Shown piece after piece: positions 8,587 through 17,073 of a stretch of DNA of 64,000 nt. Below the pieces are notes generated by a model that saw nothing but the letters and a program-made list of their open reading frames with translations, ran no database searches and had not been told where the DNA came from. The position numbers and the translations under genes are program-made. The stretch lies in NCBI RefSeq assembly GCF_943590815.1, contig NZ_CALSBS010000021.1:26998-90997 (forward strand), given 5' to 3'. The stretch is from Pseudocitrobacter vendiensis. Lineage in GTDB: Bacteria > Pseudomonadota > Gammaproteobacteria > Enterobacterales > Enterobacteriaceae. Position 1 is the first letter of the stretch. Every line of letters begins with the position of its first letter.

Positions 8587-9216
8587 TTATTGCTGGTCTT
8601 CTACGTAAATCCCGGCAGAGGCAACAGCACCGCCTATTCGCCGCTTACCATAGAGAACGGGTACAGGGTTTCCCTGAGAGGTTGTGTTCGTGACACCACC
8701 GAAGGCATAACTGGCCTGGTTATCTGCAGATTGCTTGCTGGCAAGCCCGGTAGTCTGTGGGGAAAGCATCTGAACAACACCGCCGATAGCCATTGAAGCC
8801 CCGACGCCCGCTACCGCCCCCCAGCCACCAGCAAACGCTGTACCGCCGATCCCTATCGCCGCCCCGCCCGTCATGAATGCAGCAACGGCTACAAGAGCAA
8901 CGCCGAGGATTGTCTGAAAAACGCCGGCTCGTTTACTGCCGATGATCACCGGCGCTATGCGAATATCTTCTGCGCCTCTATCCATGCTGAGTTCGTCATC
9001 ACAAAGATTCCGTTTTCCGCTGAAAACCGCATACGTTAATCCACGTTGTTTACTGGTATTCATGAAACGCTCAAATCCCGGCACAATAACGCTCAGTGCG
9101 CGAATTGCCTCTTTGGGCGAGTCGACTGATAAACGATATTCACGCCCGAAGGTAGCTCCAAGCACGCCGTATAATCGAACAGTACGGACCGGCTCCATGT
9201 TGAGTAATGCAGCCAT
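8587..9216 (-). CDS. I: Tail assembly protein I
   Basis: 209 aa, MAALLNMEPVRTVRLYGVLG, in the place and style of lambda gpI (YGxLxxxFGR...EAIRALxxxxPxF near the start, then a hydrophobic Gly/Ala-rich region ~95-150). In lambda gpI is needed for tail tip assembly and is absent from the mature virion. The central segment (VFQTILGVALVAVAAFMTGGAAIGIGG, 27 residues in nature, here only cited by its ends VFQTIL and AIGIGG) is unusually hydrophobic. The C-terminus contains SYAFGGVTNTTSQGNPVPVLYG, cited by NTTSQGNPVPVLYG, a motif shared with gpI homologues. RBS GGGGGA upstream. It follows K and precedes J. Confidence 0.88.
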   Translation of the reverse strand: MAALLNMEPVRTVRLYGVLGATFGREYRLSVDSPKEAIRALSVIVPGFERFMNTSKQRGLTYAVFSGKRNLCDDELSMDRGAEDIRIAPVIIGSKRAGVFQTILGVALVAVAAFMTGGAAIGIGGTAFAGGWGAVAGVGASMAIGGVVQMLSPQTTGLASKQSADNQASYAFGGVTNTTSQGNPVPVLYGKRRIGGAVASAGIYVEDQQ

Positions 9217-9227
9217 ATTCCCCCCAT

Positions 9228-9248
9228 AAAAAAACCGCCACGGCGGTT
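9228..9248 (-). terminator. Terminator-like hairpin between K and I
   Basis: Stem AACCGCC / GGCGGTT with a 3-nt loop followed by seven T on the minus strand, again leading into ATGGGGG and the RBS of I. Confidence 0.6.
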
Positions 9249-9249
9249 A

Positions 9250-9960
9250 TCAAAAACAGTCTTTAAAGCGAAGTATTTTCATTGTGCGCTCACGCCAGTA
9301 ACCGCCGTAAGGTACGCGCTGGCTCAGGTGTCCATAAAGGTGATGCAGTAGCATGTTGCCTTCCAGCAGGATGCCGGCATGATTCCACTTATCAGCCTGG
9401 ACCTGCATGATCACCATATCGCCCGGTTTCGGTGTCCCGTCGAATTCACGGAATCCGCATTCATACCAGCAATCCTGATAGAAGTTGTCCGGGTGGTCGT
9501 TCTCCCACCATGGATAGTTAACGCGATAATCATGTAACTCGATCCCGTGCGTTTGGCGGTAATAGCTCATCACCAGCCCCCAGCAATCGTAAACGCCGAG
9601 AACAAACGGGCGGCCTATCAGCGGTAACTCTCCCCGTGGCTGGATAGTGCGCAGATCACCTTCCGGCCAGCTCACAATATGCCAGGGTAAAAGCGTGGCG
9701 TCGCATTGCGCTTTATCCAGTTCGCTGGGCTGTGTGGTGGCGTCAGGATGGCTATGCACAATGGCGGTTATCGATCCCCAGTCTTCAGCGCATGCATAAT
9801 CTTCTGGCGCCAGCTGGAACTGCTCGGTCGGTTCCCCTGCCTGATTACGGCATGGGAAATAGCGTTGAACTCGGCCCTTCTGCGCCAGTACACCGCAGCA
9901 CTCTTTCGGGGACTCTGCGGCGGCATGCGCCATGATGGCGTCGATAATTTTCTGGCGCAT
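9250..9960 (-). CDS. K: Tail tip protein K: JAMM peptidase plus NlpC/P60 domain
   Basis: 236 aa with two domains. An MPN/JAMM metalloprotease fold has Glu20, then HSHP at 69-72 with Ser79 and Asp82, a complete E...HxH...S..D zinc site. An NlpC/P60 cysteine peptidase follows, with Cys125 in YDCWGLV and His193 in WNHAGIL. This is the architecture of lambda gpK, needed for tail tip assembly and thought to act on tip proteins or on peptidoglycan during entry. All catalytic residues look intact. It lies 1 bp after L and before I. Confidence 0.93.
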   Translation of the reverse strand: MRQKIIDAIMAHAAAESPKECCGVLAQKGRVQRYFPCRNQAGEPTEQFQLAPEDYACAEDWGSITAIVHSHPDATTQPSELDKAQCDATLLPWHIVSWPEGDLRTIQPRGELPLIGRPFVLGVYDCWGLVMSYYRQTHGIELHDYRVNYPWWENDHPDNFYQDCWYECGFREFDGTPKPGDMVIMQVQADKWNHAGILLEGNMLLHHLYGHLSQRVPYGGYWRERTMKILRFKDCF

Positions 9961-9961
9961 A

Positions 9962-10717
9962 TCAGCTCCTGATTAGTGAAGTACCAGGGAAACCACCGAA
10001 CGGCAGTTCTTCATTCTCACCGAAGCGCAACTTGCACGCCGTGAGCGTGCCGTTACAGACATCGAGCGAGGGATCATCGACAGGGTTATTGTTGTTATCG
10101 AAGTATCTGGTTCCGGCATAATCGCAACCGTCACCGGTTCGGTACTTATTGCGCATGCACCATGTACACAGGGAATGAAGCTGGCGTGTGGGGATCATTT
10201 TACCCTGTAACGACATTGGGCTATCGAGCACGAATTCGATACTCTCGCCAGGAAGTTCACTATTTTTCCCATCAATGTAGAAAACGCGCTTTCTGACCTG
10301 CGTTGGATCAGCTGCTGCATTACCTTCCGGGAAGTTCTTCGCGTCGAGATAATGCGAGTAGGTATCATGGATAGTGACTTTCGCCTGCAACATGTCGTCA
10401 TAGGCCAGGCACAAAGCCGTAATTGAACTATCGATATTGGCAACGGTCAGCGTTGGCTGGGCGCTGCTGCCGTCAGTTGAGGCTTCCAGCCCTTCAATTT
10501 GATACGGCCAGGAGGCATATTCTTCCCCCTGCCACCAGATGCTTTTCGCCTTCAGCTTTGATTCATCGCCACCAGCAGCGGCGATTTCTACTTCCGTGTG
10601 CGGAAGGTTGTAGGCGTGGAATCGCAGCACATCATCCACGCCGAATGTGGAGCCATCCACTTCGATAAGCCGAACTTTATTACCGGGTTCAAGGCTTTGA
10701 TAGTCAGCTGTGATCAT
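9962..10717 (-). CDS. L: Minor tail protein L (Fe-S cluster tip protein)
   Basis: 251 aa beginning MITADYQSLEPGNKVRLIEV. The C-terminal third carries Cys184, Cys187, Cys198 and Cys221 (LCTWC, GDGCDY, DVCNG) plus Cys228, the pattern that in lambda gpL binds an iron-sulfur cluster. The N-terminal part is beta-rich and would form the tip hub together with M, I and J. Start overlaps the stop of M (ATGA, 10714-10717), indicating coupled translation. Confidence 0.92.
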   Translation of the reverse strand: MITADYQSLEPGNKVRLIEVDGSTFGVDDVLRFHAYNLPHTEVEIAAAGGDESKLKAKSIWWQGEEYASWPYQIEGLEASTDGSSAQPTLTVANIDSSITALCLAYDDMLQAKVTIHDTYSHYLDAKNFPEGNAAADPTQVRKRVFYIDGKNSELPGESIEFVLDSPMSLQGKMIPTRQLHSLCTWCMRNKYRTGDGCDYAGTRYFDNNNNPVDDPSLDVCNGTLTACKLRFGENEELPFGGFPGTSLIRS

Positions 10718-11061
10718 GGTGCATACGCCTGTTTGAATGTTGCGGAAATGGTCATGACTTTGCTGGATAAGGGCTGCGACTTAATTGATTCGGCCTCAAT
10801 CCTGTAGAGTCCGGTTTCGCCAGGTGGGGATGTCCAGATGAATGACTTCGTGACGTGAGAACGAAAGAATTTCAGTGCCTTAAGCATGTCCGCTTTCTTC
10901 CCTGTCAGTGTGACGGGCCATGACTGTTTTTCAGGGTTGATGCCTTCCCCGGCTATTTGCTCATAGCCGTCGCCAAAGGTTGCGGTGCGGGTTTTATGGC
11001 TGAACGTTCCCTCCATTCCCGCCTGAATCTGCGTTCGCCAGGTGAATGTTTCGATTGTCAT
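10714..11061 (-). CDS. M: Minor tail protein M
   Basis: 115 aa starting MTIETFTWRTQIQAGMEG, cited by MTIETFTWR. The ATG at 11059-11061 is preferred because GGAG lies 8 bp upstream; the in-frame ATG 15 bp further up abuts a terminator T-run. It contains the family landmarks TATFGDGYEQIAGEGIN and KSFIWTSPPGETGLYR. gpM of lambda joins the tip complex before the tape measure acts. Overlaps L by 4 bp. Confidence 0.9.
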   Translation of the reverse strand: MTIETFTWRTQIQAGMEGTFSHKTRTATFGDGYEQIAGEGINPEKQSWPVTLTGKKADMLKALKFFRSHVTKSFIWTSPPGETGLYRIEAESIKSQPLSSKVMTISATFKQAYAP

Positions 11062-11076
11062 GCTTTCTCCGGGCAT

Positions 11077-11098
11077 AAAAAACCCGCCGAAGCGGGTT
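11077..11098 (-). terminator. Terminator-like hairpin before M
   Basis: Stem AACCCGC / GCGGGTT, loop TTCG, then six T on the minus strand, followed by ATGCCCGGAG, the RBS of M. It separates the inserted lipoprotein gene from the tail genes downstream. Confidence 0.62.
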
Positions 11099-11122
11099 AA
11101 GATTACAATTCAAAGTGTCTAC

Positions 11123-12259
11123 TTATAATGAACTTTTCTTTTCACTTTTTATTTCTGCTTCGCAAACAGAGTTGTTTGAAAATGTATATTGGAGGAGCAC
11201 ATAACCAGATGATATATTATTTGTTCTCGCAGCCATTCCAACTTCACTCAGTTTGTTTTTTTGCATTGCATCATTGACATCTTTCCATTCAATAATTAGA
11301 ACACGCTCACCTTTATTCAAGGCCATCATCCAATCATTTGGTTCTTTCCAGATTGAGCCAGATAGAAGCGAATCTGTTTTCTTTCCTTCACCATATATAG
11401 AACTTAAAGTATCAGCAATCTCTTGGAACTTACTTTTAAGAGATATACCGTAAGAGTCAGTTTTAATATCTTTACCCAAGGCACGTATTTGGCATAAACC
11501 AACCTTTGGTGAAATTAGCAATCCAAAACTTTCAAAATCAGGGTTTTTCTTAGGCGCAGAGTTTAATACAAACAAGTCCACCTGCCCTTCAACCGGTTTA
11601 AGTGTCTCACCAGTCATATCCTCAATATTCTTCTTAGTCAGTCCAGCTTGTAAGCCAAATGGCCCATCCGCAGGTGGCAGCAGTAAATTTGAAGACGGTT
11701 GTTTTACACTTGGATCCGAATTTTCCTTCTTAACATTTAAATCTGATAAAGGGGGAGCTTTAACTTCTGCCAGCCCATACTTAGCTGAGAGATATTTTTG
11801 TTGTAATAATGCAAGGGTTTGTTCTTGTGTGGCTATGGCAACAAGTTTCATTGAAAGAACCAACCCTCCACTATACTGTGAAGCATCTTGTTTTGCTGAA
11901 GAAATTTCCGATTTAAGACTTTCAATCTCTTTTAGTAAGGAGGCCGCATTATTCAAATCAGGCTTTACTGCTGAAACGACTGTGTCAATTTTAGCGCCGG
12001 ATTCAATCGCATTTACTCTCTGTTGTAAAAGAGCCTTGTTAGTTTCCAAAACCTCAAGCTTTGCTTTAATTAAGCTTTTAATTAGGCCTGATGTGTACTT
12101 CTGGTCCTCACTTTTTGCATTATCAATATCAACTTTTACCTGTGATAATTCTGTTTTTAAATCTTCCACTTGCTGTTTTTGTTCTGAAGTAAGTTCCTGA
12201 GGCCCGCACCCCCCGAGAAATAATGTAGAAACAAAACACACAACGGCTAGCTTTCTCAT
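11123..12259 (-). CDS. Predicted lipoprotein inserted in the tail operon (moron)
   Basis: Start taken at MRKLAVVCFVSTLFLGGCG (ATG 12257-12259, RBS GAGGG 7 bp upstream). This gives a classic signal peptide with lipobox LGGC and a mature Cys18. About 378 aa. Residues ~20-170 are coiled-coil-like (LTSEQKQQVEDLKTELSQV; repeated SGGL/TSGL segments), a linker follows, and the C-terminal ~190 residues are a globular domain opening with GPFGLQAGLTKKNIEDMTG. It is visibly more AT-rich than its neighbours and sits between the tape measure H and M, where lambda has no gene. A lysogenic-conversion or superinfection-exclusion lipoprotein is the natural guess; I do not recognise the family. Confidence 0.7.
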   Translation of the reverse strand: MRKLAVVCFVSTLFLGGCGPQELTSEQKQQVEDLKTELSQVKVDIDNAKSEDQKYTSGLIKSLIKAKLEVLETNKALLQQRVNAIESGAKIDTVVSAVKPDLNNAASLLKEIESLKSEISSAKQDASQYSGGLVLSMKLVAIATQEQTLALLQQKYLSAKYGLAEVKAPPLSDLNVKKENSDPSVKQPSSNLLLPPADGPFGLQAGLTKKNIEDMTGETLKPVEGQVDLFVLNSAPKKNPDFESFGLLISPKVGLCQIRALGKDIKTDSYGISLKSKFQEIADTLSSIYGEGKKTDSLLSGSIWKEPNDWMMALNKGERVLIIEWKDVNDAMQKNKLSEVGMAARTNNISSGYVLLQYTFSNNSVCEAEIKSEKKSSL

Positions 12260-12329
12260 ACTGATCCCTCTGTAATTGTTCAGAACAATCCTATCAGGGA
12301 TGGAGGGATGACAAAACAATCTGGCAAGA

Positions 12330-15254
12330 TCATCGTGATTTTGTTGCGTTCCAGATCAGTCCTCCAGGACTCAATTGCTTTGCAATTCCTTCGCGTACAG
12401 ATTGGTCGATGGTTTGTTTATAGGCTCTGGACATCGCATCGCTACCAGCCGTCGATTGTTGCTGAGAGTTCTGGTTATGCACCATAACAGAAGTTTGAAC
12501 AGTAACATTGCCTGCGCCAGCGGATTGCAATCCATACATTGGCGCGGTACCAACATATCCGCCGTTTGCGTAACCCTGCGCACCTCGCATTAAAGCGTAA
12601 AGGTTGCCAATCCCCAGCGCGCTGGTAGCTTCTTTGGTGAAAACAAATTCGCCACCATGCACTACGCCTTTCGGCTGGTATTTGCCGCCGTCCCCGGTAT
12701 ATCCACCGACATCAAATTCAGGAATATAACCACCAGACCATGCCTGTATGCCGAAGAAATTCCCGACCGCCGTACCACCGAACGCCGATTTCATTCCGTT
12801 TACCAATGCCAACTGTGTAAGCATTTGGGCGGTGCCCTTCAGGAACGTTGTCAGGAATTCAGTGAAGCTGGCTTTGCCAGTTGTAAAATAATCGGTGAGC
12901 GTCGAAGCCATTCCCGTAAACGCATTGGTCGACAAGCTTTGCATCTGGCCATAAACATCAGTCGCACTGTCTTCAAACTCGGCCCATCCCTTTTGCGCGC
13001 CGGTAAGCCAGTCACCGCGCAGGCGGTCTTCAGCATCATAATAATCATTCGCTGCTTTAAGCTGCTTCTGATAGCCCTCATCGGCAAGCGTACCGCCGGA
13101 GTTAATCCATCCAGAAGCAAGCTGGCTCTTTGCCAGTTCACGCTGCGCCTGTCGATCACTCATACCAGCACCGCTATTAAGCGCAGCCTGTTTCTCTGAC
13201 ATCTGGGTAACATACTTCTGAGCGGTATCCATCCGCTTATTCAGTTGTTCCTGCGCGGTAATCTGGTCACCCAGTAGTGCTTTCTGCCTAGCCAGTTGCA
13301 GAACCTGATCCTTGCTTGCCAGCAATGATTGCTCTTGTTTTGTCAGTGAGCGGGTTCTCGATGCCTCCTCCAGCACCTGGAACTTCGCCTCTGTAGTCCA
13401 TAGCGCCTTCCGTTGCTGGCTGATGGTATCGTTCAAATCTTTATGCTGCTGGAGAGCGCGAAGCTGAGACTGAAGCGCCAGCAGTTCTGCCTGCTCCGAA
13501 TCGGCTGTACGGTCTCCAGTTGAGACAGCAGTTTTCGGTTGTTTTCCACCTGTGCCTTTTTTACCGAAGGCCGCAACTTCAGCCCTGTCTTTCTGCGTCG
13601 TTGAACTCCCAACCTTGCGCGTTGTGTCCAGATACTTAGATGCGCTGATGTCCGCTGCGTCCCAGTCTTTTTTAAGCTGTTCCACGCTGTCGCCATACGC
13701 GCCAGCCATCTGTTCGTTGTAATCCTGCCATCCCTTGAGCGTGTCCGTTTTCGCCCAGTCGGGGATCAGGTTAATCGCAGTGGCAATCGACGATGAGATG
13801 ATCTGGTTCAGTTTCTGAAAGACCATAGCAACGCTGTAGTAAATAGCGTTGAATTCTTTCAGGGTGTTCGATGCAAGTTCAGCCACCCACTGGCCTATAC
13901 TCTGCATTGCATCTGAAGCCCAACCTTTGATATCAAGCCAAAGACGCCCAAACGGCGTCAGGGAGTCATATGCCTGCTCTCCACGCTCCGCCATTGTGCT
14001 GCCAAACAAATCCATGGCCTGCGTGACCGCTGCCGTCTGGTCCTTCTGCTTCACCAGATCATCGATGTGCTTAAGCTGCGACACCGTCAGGAAGTTATAC
14101 TGTTCGTTCAGGGTCTGAAGCGCCTTTACCGGATCTTTTTCAATATCCTGATACGCCTTTGTAATGTCCTGTGCGGAGACTATGCCGGTCTCGACAGCCA
14201 GCACTGTCGCTTTGGTGGCTTTCTCAAGCTGTTGCTGAGTCATTGAGCCGATACCAACCAGCTCTGTCATAAGCCCCTGGACAGTGCCCACCGTGGCCCC
14301 GGTTGAATCAGAGATTGTCTGGGACGAAGCCATAATCTGTAACGCTGACGTGCCGGCAATGTTCCCGGTGCGGATGATAGCTTTATTGATTTCGTCATAG
14401 GCTGTGAAGTAATCAGATCCTGCCTTCGCGGCAAGGAGAGCTGCACCGGCCAGGCCTCCAATCGCAACGCGCGCAGGCGTCACCATCGACAGCATCGCTT
14501 TCATGGCATTACCAATACCACCGAACGAGTCGCGCAGCTGACCACCCTGCTGAATGGCAACCATGTATACAGGCATGCCCGATGCCAGGGATGTCACAAT
14601 ATCCGTCATTTGCATTGGCAGGTAACGCATGGCGTTGCGATATTGTCCGGCACTGATAGAACCTGTCTTCCAGGCGTTTTCCTGCTCTTTGAGCTTTGCA
14701 ATCATCGGGGCGGCCTGGTCTGAAACACCAAGCTGGGCAGCCTTCAATTCAAGCAGTTCGGCACGGGTTTTACCAATCGCCGCGGTTTGGTCCTCCAGTG
14801 AAGAAATGAATGTTTTCGCCGAAGCCGCAGCGCGCTGTGCTGCCTGCGCCTGTTCAAGACGGGCCCGGCCTTCTGCTGTTTCTGACTCCATAACCTGGGC
14901 TAATTTAGCGCGGGTTGTCTCCAGCACGCTGTTGTAACGCGTAAAGTCTTCATCATCCACCAGCCCTTTACCACGAAACTTAGACAGGCTCTCCTGAATG
15001 GTATCGAGTTCATCCAGCGCTTTGTTAACCGGGCTGATCTTGTTGAGCAGAGTCTGAAGCTCCTGGCGCTGCTGCTTCAGGCTCTCGGTATTTTTCTTCT
15101 GGTTGTCGATACCGGTTCGGAACGTACTGTTTAAATCGTCCGCTTTCTCTGCCGCCCCGGTAGCAGTACGCTGGAAACGGTCCAGTTCCTGGTTACCGCG
15201 CTCCAGTTCGCCGGTATTCACTCGCAGAGAAATAGTGGCGATGTCGTTACTCAT
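12330..15254 (-). CDS. H: Tail tape measure protein H
   Basis: 974 aa, MSNDIATISLRVNTGELERG, with long N-terminal coiled coils (to ~200), a hydrophobic Gly/Ala segment around 250-275 (VAIGGLAGAALLAAKAGS) and further coiled coils at ~590-700. The C-terminus GIAKQLSPGGLIWNATKSR is typical of lambda gpH. It sets tail length and probably enters the periplasm during DNA injection. It follows the G/GT chaperone genes with a 4-bp overlap (ATGA). Length predicts a tail somewhat longer than that of lambda (gpH 853 aa). Confidence 0.93.
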   Translation of the reverse strand: MSNDIATISLRVNTGELERGNQELDRFQRTATGAAEKADDLNSTFRTGIDNQKKNTESLKQQRQELQTLLNKISPVNKALDELDTIQESLSKFRGKGLVDDEDFTRYNSVLETTRAKLAQVMESETAEGRARLEQAQAAQRAAASAKTFISSLEDQTAAIGKTRAELLELKAAQLGVSDQAAPMIAKLKEQENAWKTGSISAGQYRNAMRYLPMQMTDIVTSLASGMPVYMVAIQQGGQLRDSFGGIGNAMKAMLSMVTPARVAIGGLAGAALLAAKAGSDYFTAYDEINKAIIRTGNIAGTSALQIMASSQTISDSTGATVGTVQGLMTELVGIGSMTQQQLEKATKATVLAVETGIVSAQDITKAYQDIEKDPVKALQTLNEQYNFLTVSQLKHIDDLVKQKDQTAAVTQAMDLFGSTMAERGEQAYDSLTPFGRLWLDIKGWASDAMQSIGQWVAELASNTLKEFNAIYYSVAMVFQKLNQIISSSIATAINLIPDWAKTDTLKGWQDYNEQMAGAYGDSVEQLKKDWDAADISASKYLDTTRKVGSSTTQKDRAEVAAFGKKGTGGKQPKTAVSTGDRTADSEQAELLALQSQLRALQQHKDLNDTISQQRKALWTTEAKFQVLEEASRTRSLTKQEQSLLASKDQVLQLARQKALLGDQITAQEQLNKRMDTAQKYVTQMSEKQAALNSGAGMSDRQAQRELAKSQLASGWINSGGTLADEGYQKQLKAANDYYDAEDRLRGDWLTGAQKGWAEFEDSATDVYGQMQSLSTNAFTGMASTLTDYFTTGKASFTEFLTTFLKGTAQMLTQLALVNGMKSAFGGTAVGNFFGIQAWSGGYIPEFDVGGYTGDGGKYQPKGVVHGGEFVFTKEATSALGIGNLYALMRGAQGYANGGYVGTAPMYGLQSAGAGNVTVQTSVMVHNQNSQQQSTAGSDAMSRAYKQTIDQSVREGIAKQLSPGGLIWNATKSR

Positions 15255-15514
15255 CCGGTCCTCTCTTTATGCATTATTTTAAGCGCGGTTCGCTCCATTA
15301 TCTGGAGATCGGAAAGTGCGGTTGCCTCGTCGTCGACGGTATGGAGTCGCATTACCCAGGGCAGGACGTTGTAATCAATCCCGGTTGCGCCCCCCATGCC
15401 TGTACGCCACTGCGTGCTGACTGCCTGAAAGACACGGAACGCAGGCCAGACATCGGGCCAGACATCCACAATTTTATCGTCGTAGTCATCCGGCGTGAGT
15501 CCATAGGGCGCCAT
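15251..15514 (-). CDS. Tail assembly chaperone T-like part (DUF1799-like), made by -1 frameshift from G
   Basis: Open frame of 87 aa from an internal ATG (MAPYGLTPDDYDDKIVDVW), but the frame extends upstream without stop to the slippery heptamer at 15565-15571. There a -1 shift joins it to G as LIAVASAFYTPEPTAED followed by MAPYGL. This is the lambda G-T arrangement: a small amount of GT fusion binds both tail tube and tape measure during tail assembly. The segment from the internal ATG resembles DUF1799 phage proteins (VWPAFRVFQAVSTQWR), by memory. It overlaps H by 4 bp. Confidence 0.75.
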   Translation of the reverse strand: MAPYGLTPDDYDDKIVDVWPDVWPAFRVFQAVSTQWRTGMGGATGIDYNVLPWVMRLHTVDDEATALSDLQIMERTALKIMHKERTG

Positions 15515-15561
15515 GTCTTCCGCCGTGGGTTCAGGCGTATAAAACGCCGAGGCAACCGCTA

Positions 15562-15873
15562 TCAGTTTTTTTCACGCTGGCCCAGCAGTTCGCGATAGTA
15601 GGTCTCGGTGATGGACTTCATAGCCGCCGGGTAGTTTTCGATGAGTTCAGCCAGGTTATCGGCGTTAAATTTATCTGGCAGAGCCCAGCCGGCGATAATT
15701 TCCAGCAGGAAATCGGTCGCGGTTTTACCTTCAAGTTTTTCCAGGTCTGCCAGTTCCTTTAGGGGCTTATGGTTGAACGTAAAGGTCAACACGCCATCTT
15801 CATCACCGGCGCGCGGGATAGTGACGTTGGCCTTGAAAATCGGTTTGGGCTGGAGAGTGAATTTAGTCGCCAT
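15562..15873 (-). CDS. Tail assembly chaperone G
   Basis: 103 aa, MATKFTLQPKPIFKANVTIP; the second of two adjacent ATGs is preferred because GAGGC lies 5-6 bp upstream. Contains FTFNHKPLKELADLEKLEGK and IIAGWALPDKFNADNLAELI, as in phage tail chaperones encoded just before the tape measure. The last codons GAA AAA AAC TGA contain the frameshift site. The protein is a non-virion chaperone that coats the tape measure before tube polymerisation. Confidence 0.85.
   Translation of the reverse strand: MATKFTLQPKPIFKANVTIPRAGDEDGVLTFTFNHKPLKELADLEKLEGKTATDFLLEIIAGWALPDKFNADNLAELIENYPAAMKSITETYYRELLGQREKN
15565..15571 (-). promoter_or_regulatory. Programmed -1 frameshift site A AAA AAC (G/GT)
   Basis: On the minus strand the last sense codons of G are GAA AAA AAC followed by TGA at 15564-15562. 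The heptamer A AAA AAC fits X XXY YYZ in the correct phase. A -1 slip continues as CTG ATA GCG GTT GCC in an open frame through the T-like gene. Lambda uses a different heptamer at the same place. Confidence 0.8.
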
Positions 15874-15932
15874 CATTGCCTCTTAGCGAATAAGCCTCCA
15901 CATGGGAGGCCTGGATTATTGTTATCCCCGGC

Positions 15933-16604
15933 TTACGCCGCGGCATCAGTGACCTTGTAGAAGGTCATAGCTGGCGATTGCAGGTTCAGCACAACGCTTA
16001 CTGTTTCGACTTCGTTCACCGCCGTGGTCGGCGTGTCGTCAAACGACGCCGTAGCCGCCCAGTAGCGATTTTCTTTCGCTTTCGGCACGTACATATAAGC
16101 CGCCACGGTCTCTTCGTCTTCGTCCAGCTGGCGCAGCAGCGGATAGACCGGAAGCGTGGAATCATGCGCGATAGAGTAGGTCTGGGAGACCGCAGATTTG
16201 TAGGTATTCAGGTTGCGCTGCCGATCGTCGCTGAGAAACTGAATCTGCGTGGTGTTCTGGTCACCACCGGATTTCGATACCTCTGTGATTTGCGGAAGCT
16301 CGGTCCACTCCTCAATCTTGCGAATAGAGCCAGAACCGCCGCCCGCGGCGTATTTGTTTTTGTTCGTGGTATTGATGTTGCGAAGGGTGACAGCGTTCTG
16401 CGCAATCGCATCGATTTTCGCGATGACGTTATCTATACCCGTCCAGTCGCAGCTCACGTGAACAATATCACCAACTGCGATTTCGTCCGCCGCGCTGACG
16501 GTGATCACCGCGTGCTCTGCATTCGTTGCGCCAGTGAAGGGGATGGCGGAGCCATAGCCCGACGCCAGATAGACGTGTGCGCCGTTAGGCAGTGCGAAGC
16601 CCAT
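15933..16604 (-). CDS. V: Major tail tube protein V
   Basis: 223 aa beginning MGFALPNGAHVYLASGYGSA. It shows the Lambda-type tail tube pattern: beta-rich, with VHVSCDWTGIDNVIAKID in the middle and EVETVSVVLNLQSPAMTFY near the end. It sits between the terminator U and chaperone G. No Ig-like domain is appended to it, unlike lambda gpV; in this phage the Ig-like domain is placed next to the capsid gene instead. Good RBS (AGGAG) upstream of the ATG at 16604. A hairpin without a T-run follows at 15894-15910. Confidence 0.88.
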   Translation of the reverse strand: MGFALPNGAHVYLASGYGSAIPFTGATNAEHAVITVSAADEIAVGDIVHVSCDWTGIDNVIAKIDAIAQNAVTLRNINTTNKNKYAAGGGSGSIRKIEEWTELPQITEVSKSGGDQNTTQIQFLSDDRQRNLNTYKSAVSQTYSIAHDSTLPVYPLLRQLDEDEETVAAYMYVPKAKENRYWAATASFDDTPTTAVNEVETVSVVLNLQSPAMTFYKVTDAAA

Positions 16605-16626
16605 AATGGTTACTCCTGTGAAATAA

Positions 16627-16654
16627 GAAAACCGGCACGATGGCCGGTGGTTTT
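16627..16654 (-). terminator. Hairpin between U and V
   Basis: Long stem ACCGGC / GCCGGT with flanking AAAACC/GGTTTT pairing and a T-rich 3' side on the minus strand. It lies just upstream of the V RBS, so it is either a leaky terminator or an mRNA-stabilising hairpin for the abundant tube protein. Confidence 0.5.
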
Positions 16655-16662
16655 GACTGGGG

Positions 16663-17073
16663 TCAGTTAATGATGTCAGCCCGGTAGTTCAGGCTGACGG
16701 GGATGGAGTAGGAAACATCGGTCGGGATGCCGCGAAAGATTGCGGGCGCGCTGGTGAGCCAACAGGTAAAGCCATCGCCCGCTATCTCCTGCCCTTCAGG
16801 AAATAGCGCTGCAACCTGACGCGCCAGCGCTACAGCATCCGTTCGCCCGGTTCCGGCGGGGGTCACAACATTAATCTGGTACACACCGGAATAAACCCGG
16901 CAATTCAGGCCAAGATCAAGTGTCCGGGGCGTTGCTGGCATATCGTGAACCGCAAGATAAATTCCGGTAGCTGGCGGCGTGAATTCGATATTTTCCCACG
17001 CGACGGTGATGTTCGATGCATCTGCCCAGTTTCCCAGCCTGGCGGCCATTGCCGACGCAATATCAGGAATCAC
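16663..17073 (-). CDS. Tail terminator protein U-like
   Basis: 136 aa, MIPDIASAMAARLGNWADAS. It contains VYSGVYQINVVTPAGTGR and a C-terminal YSIPVSLNYRAD, resembling lambda gpU/DUF4128 tail terminators that cap the tube hexamer ring and stop polymerisation. Located directly before the tube gene, as expected. Start overlaps the upstream gene stop (17070-17073). Confidence 0.78.
   Translation of the reverse strand: MIPDIASAMAARLGNWADASNITVAWENIEFTPPATGIYLAVHDMPATPRTLDLGLNCRVYSGVYQINVVTPAGTGRTDAVALARQVAALFPEGQEIAGDGFTCWLTSAPAIFRGIPTDVSYSIPVSLNYRADIIN

Noticed and set aside
15978..16670. 230-aa + strand frame opposite the tail tube gene
   Set aside because: It is antisense to a well-supported gene, with no start signal and shadow-like composition.
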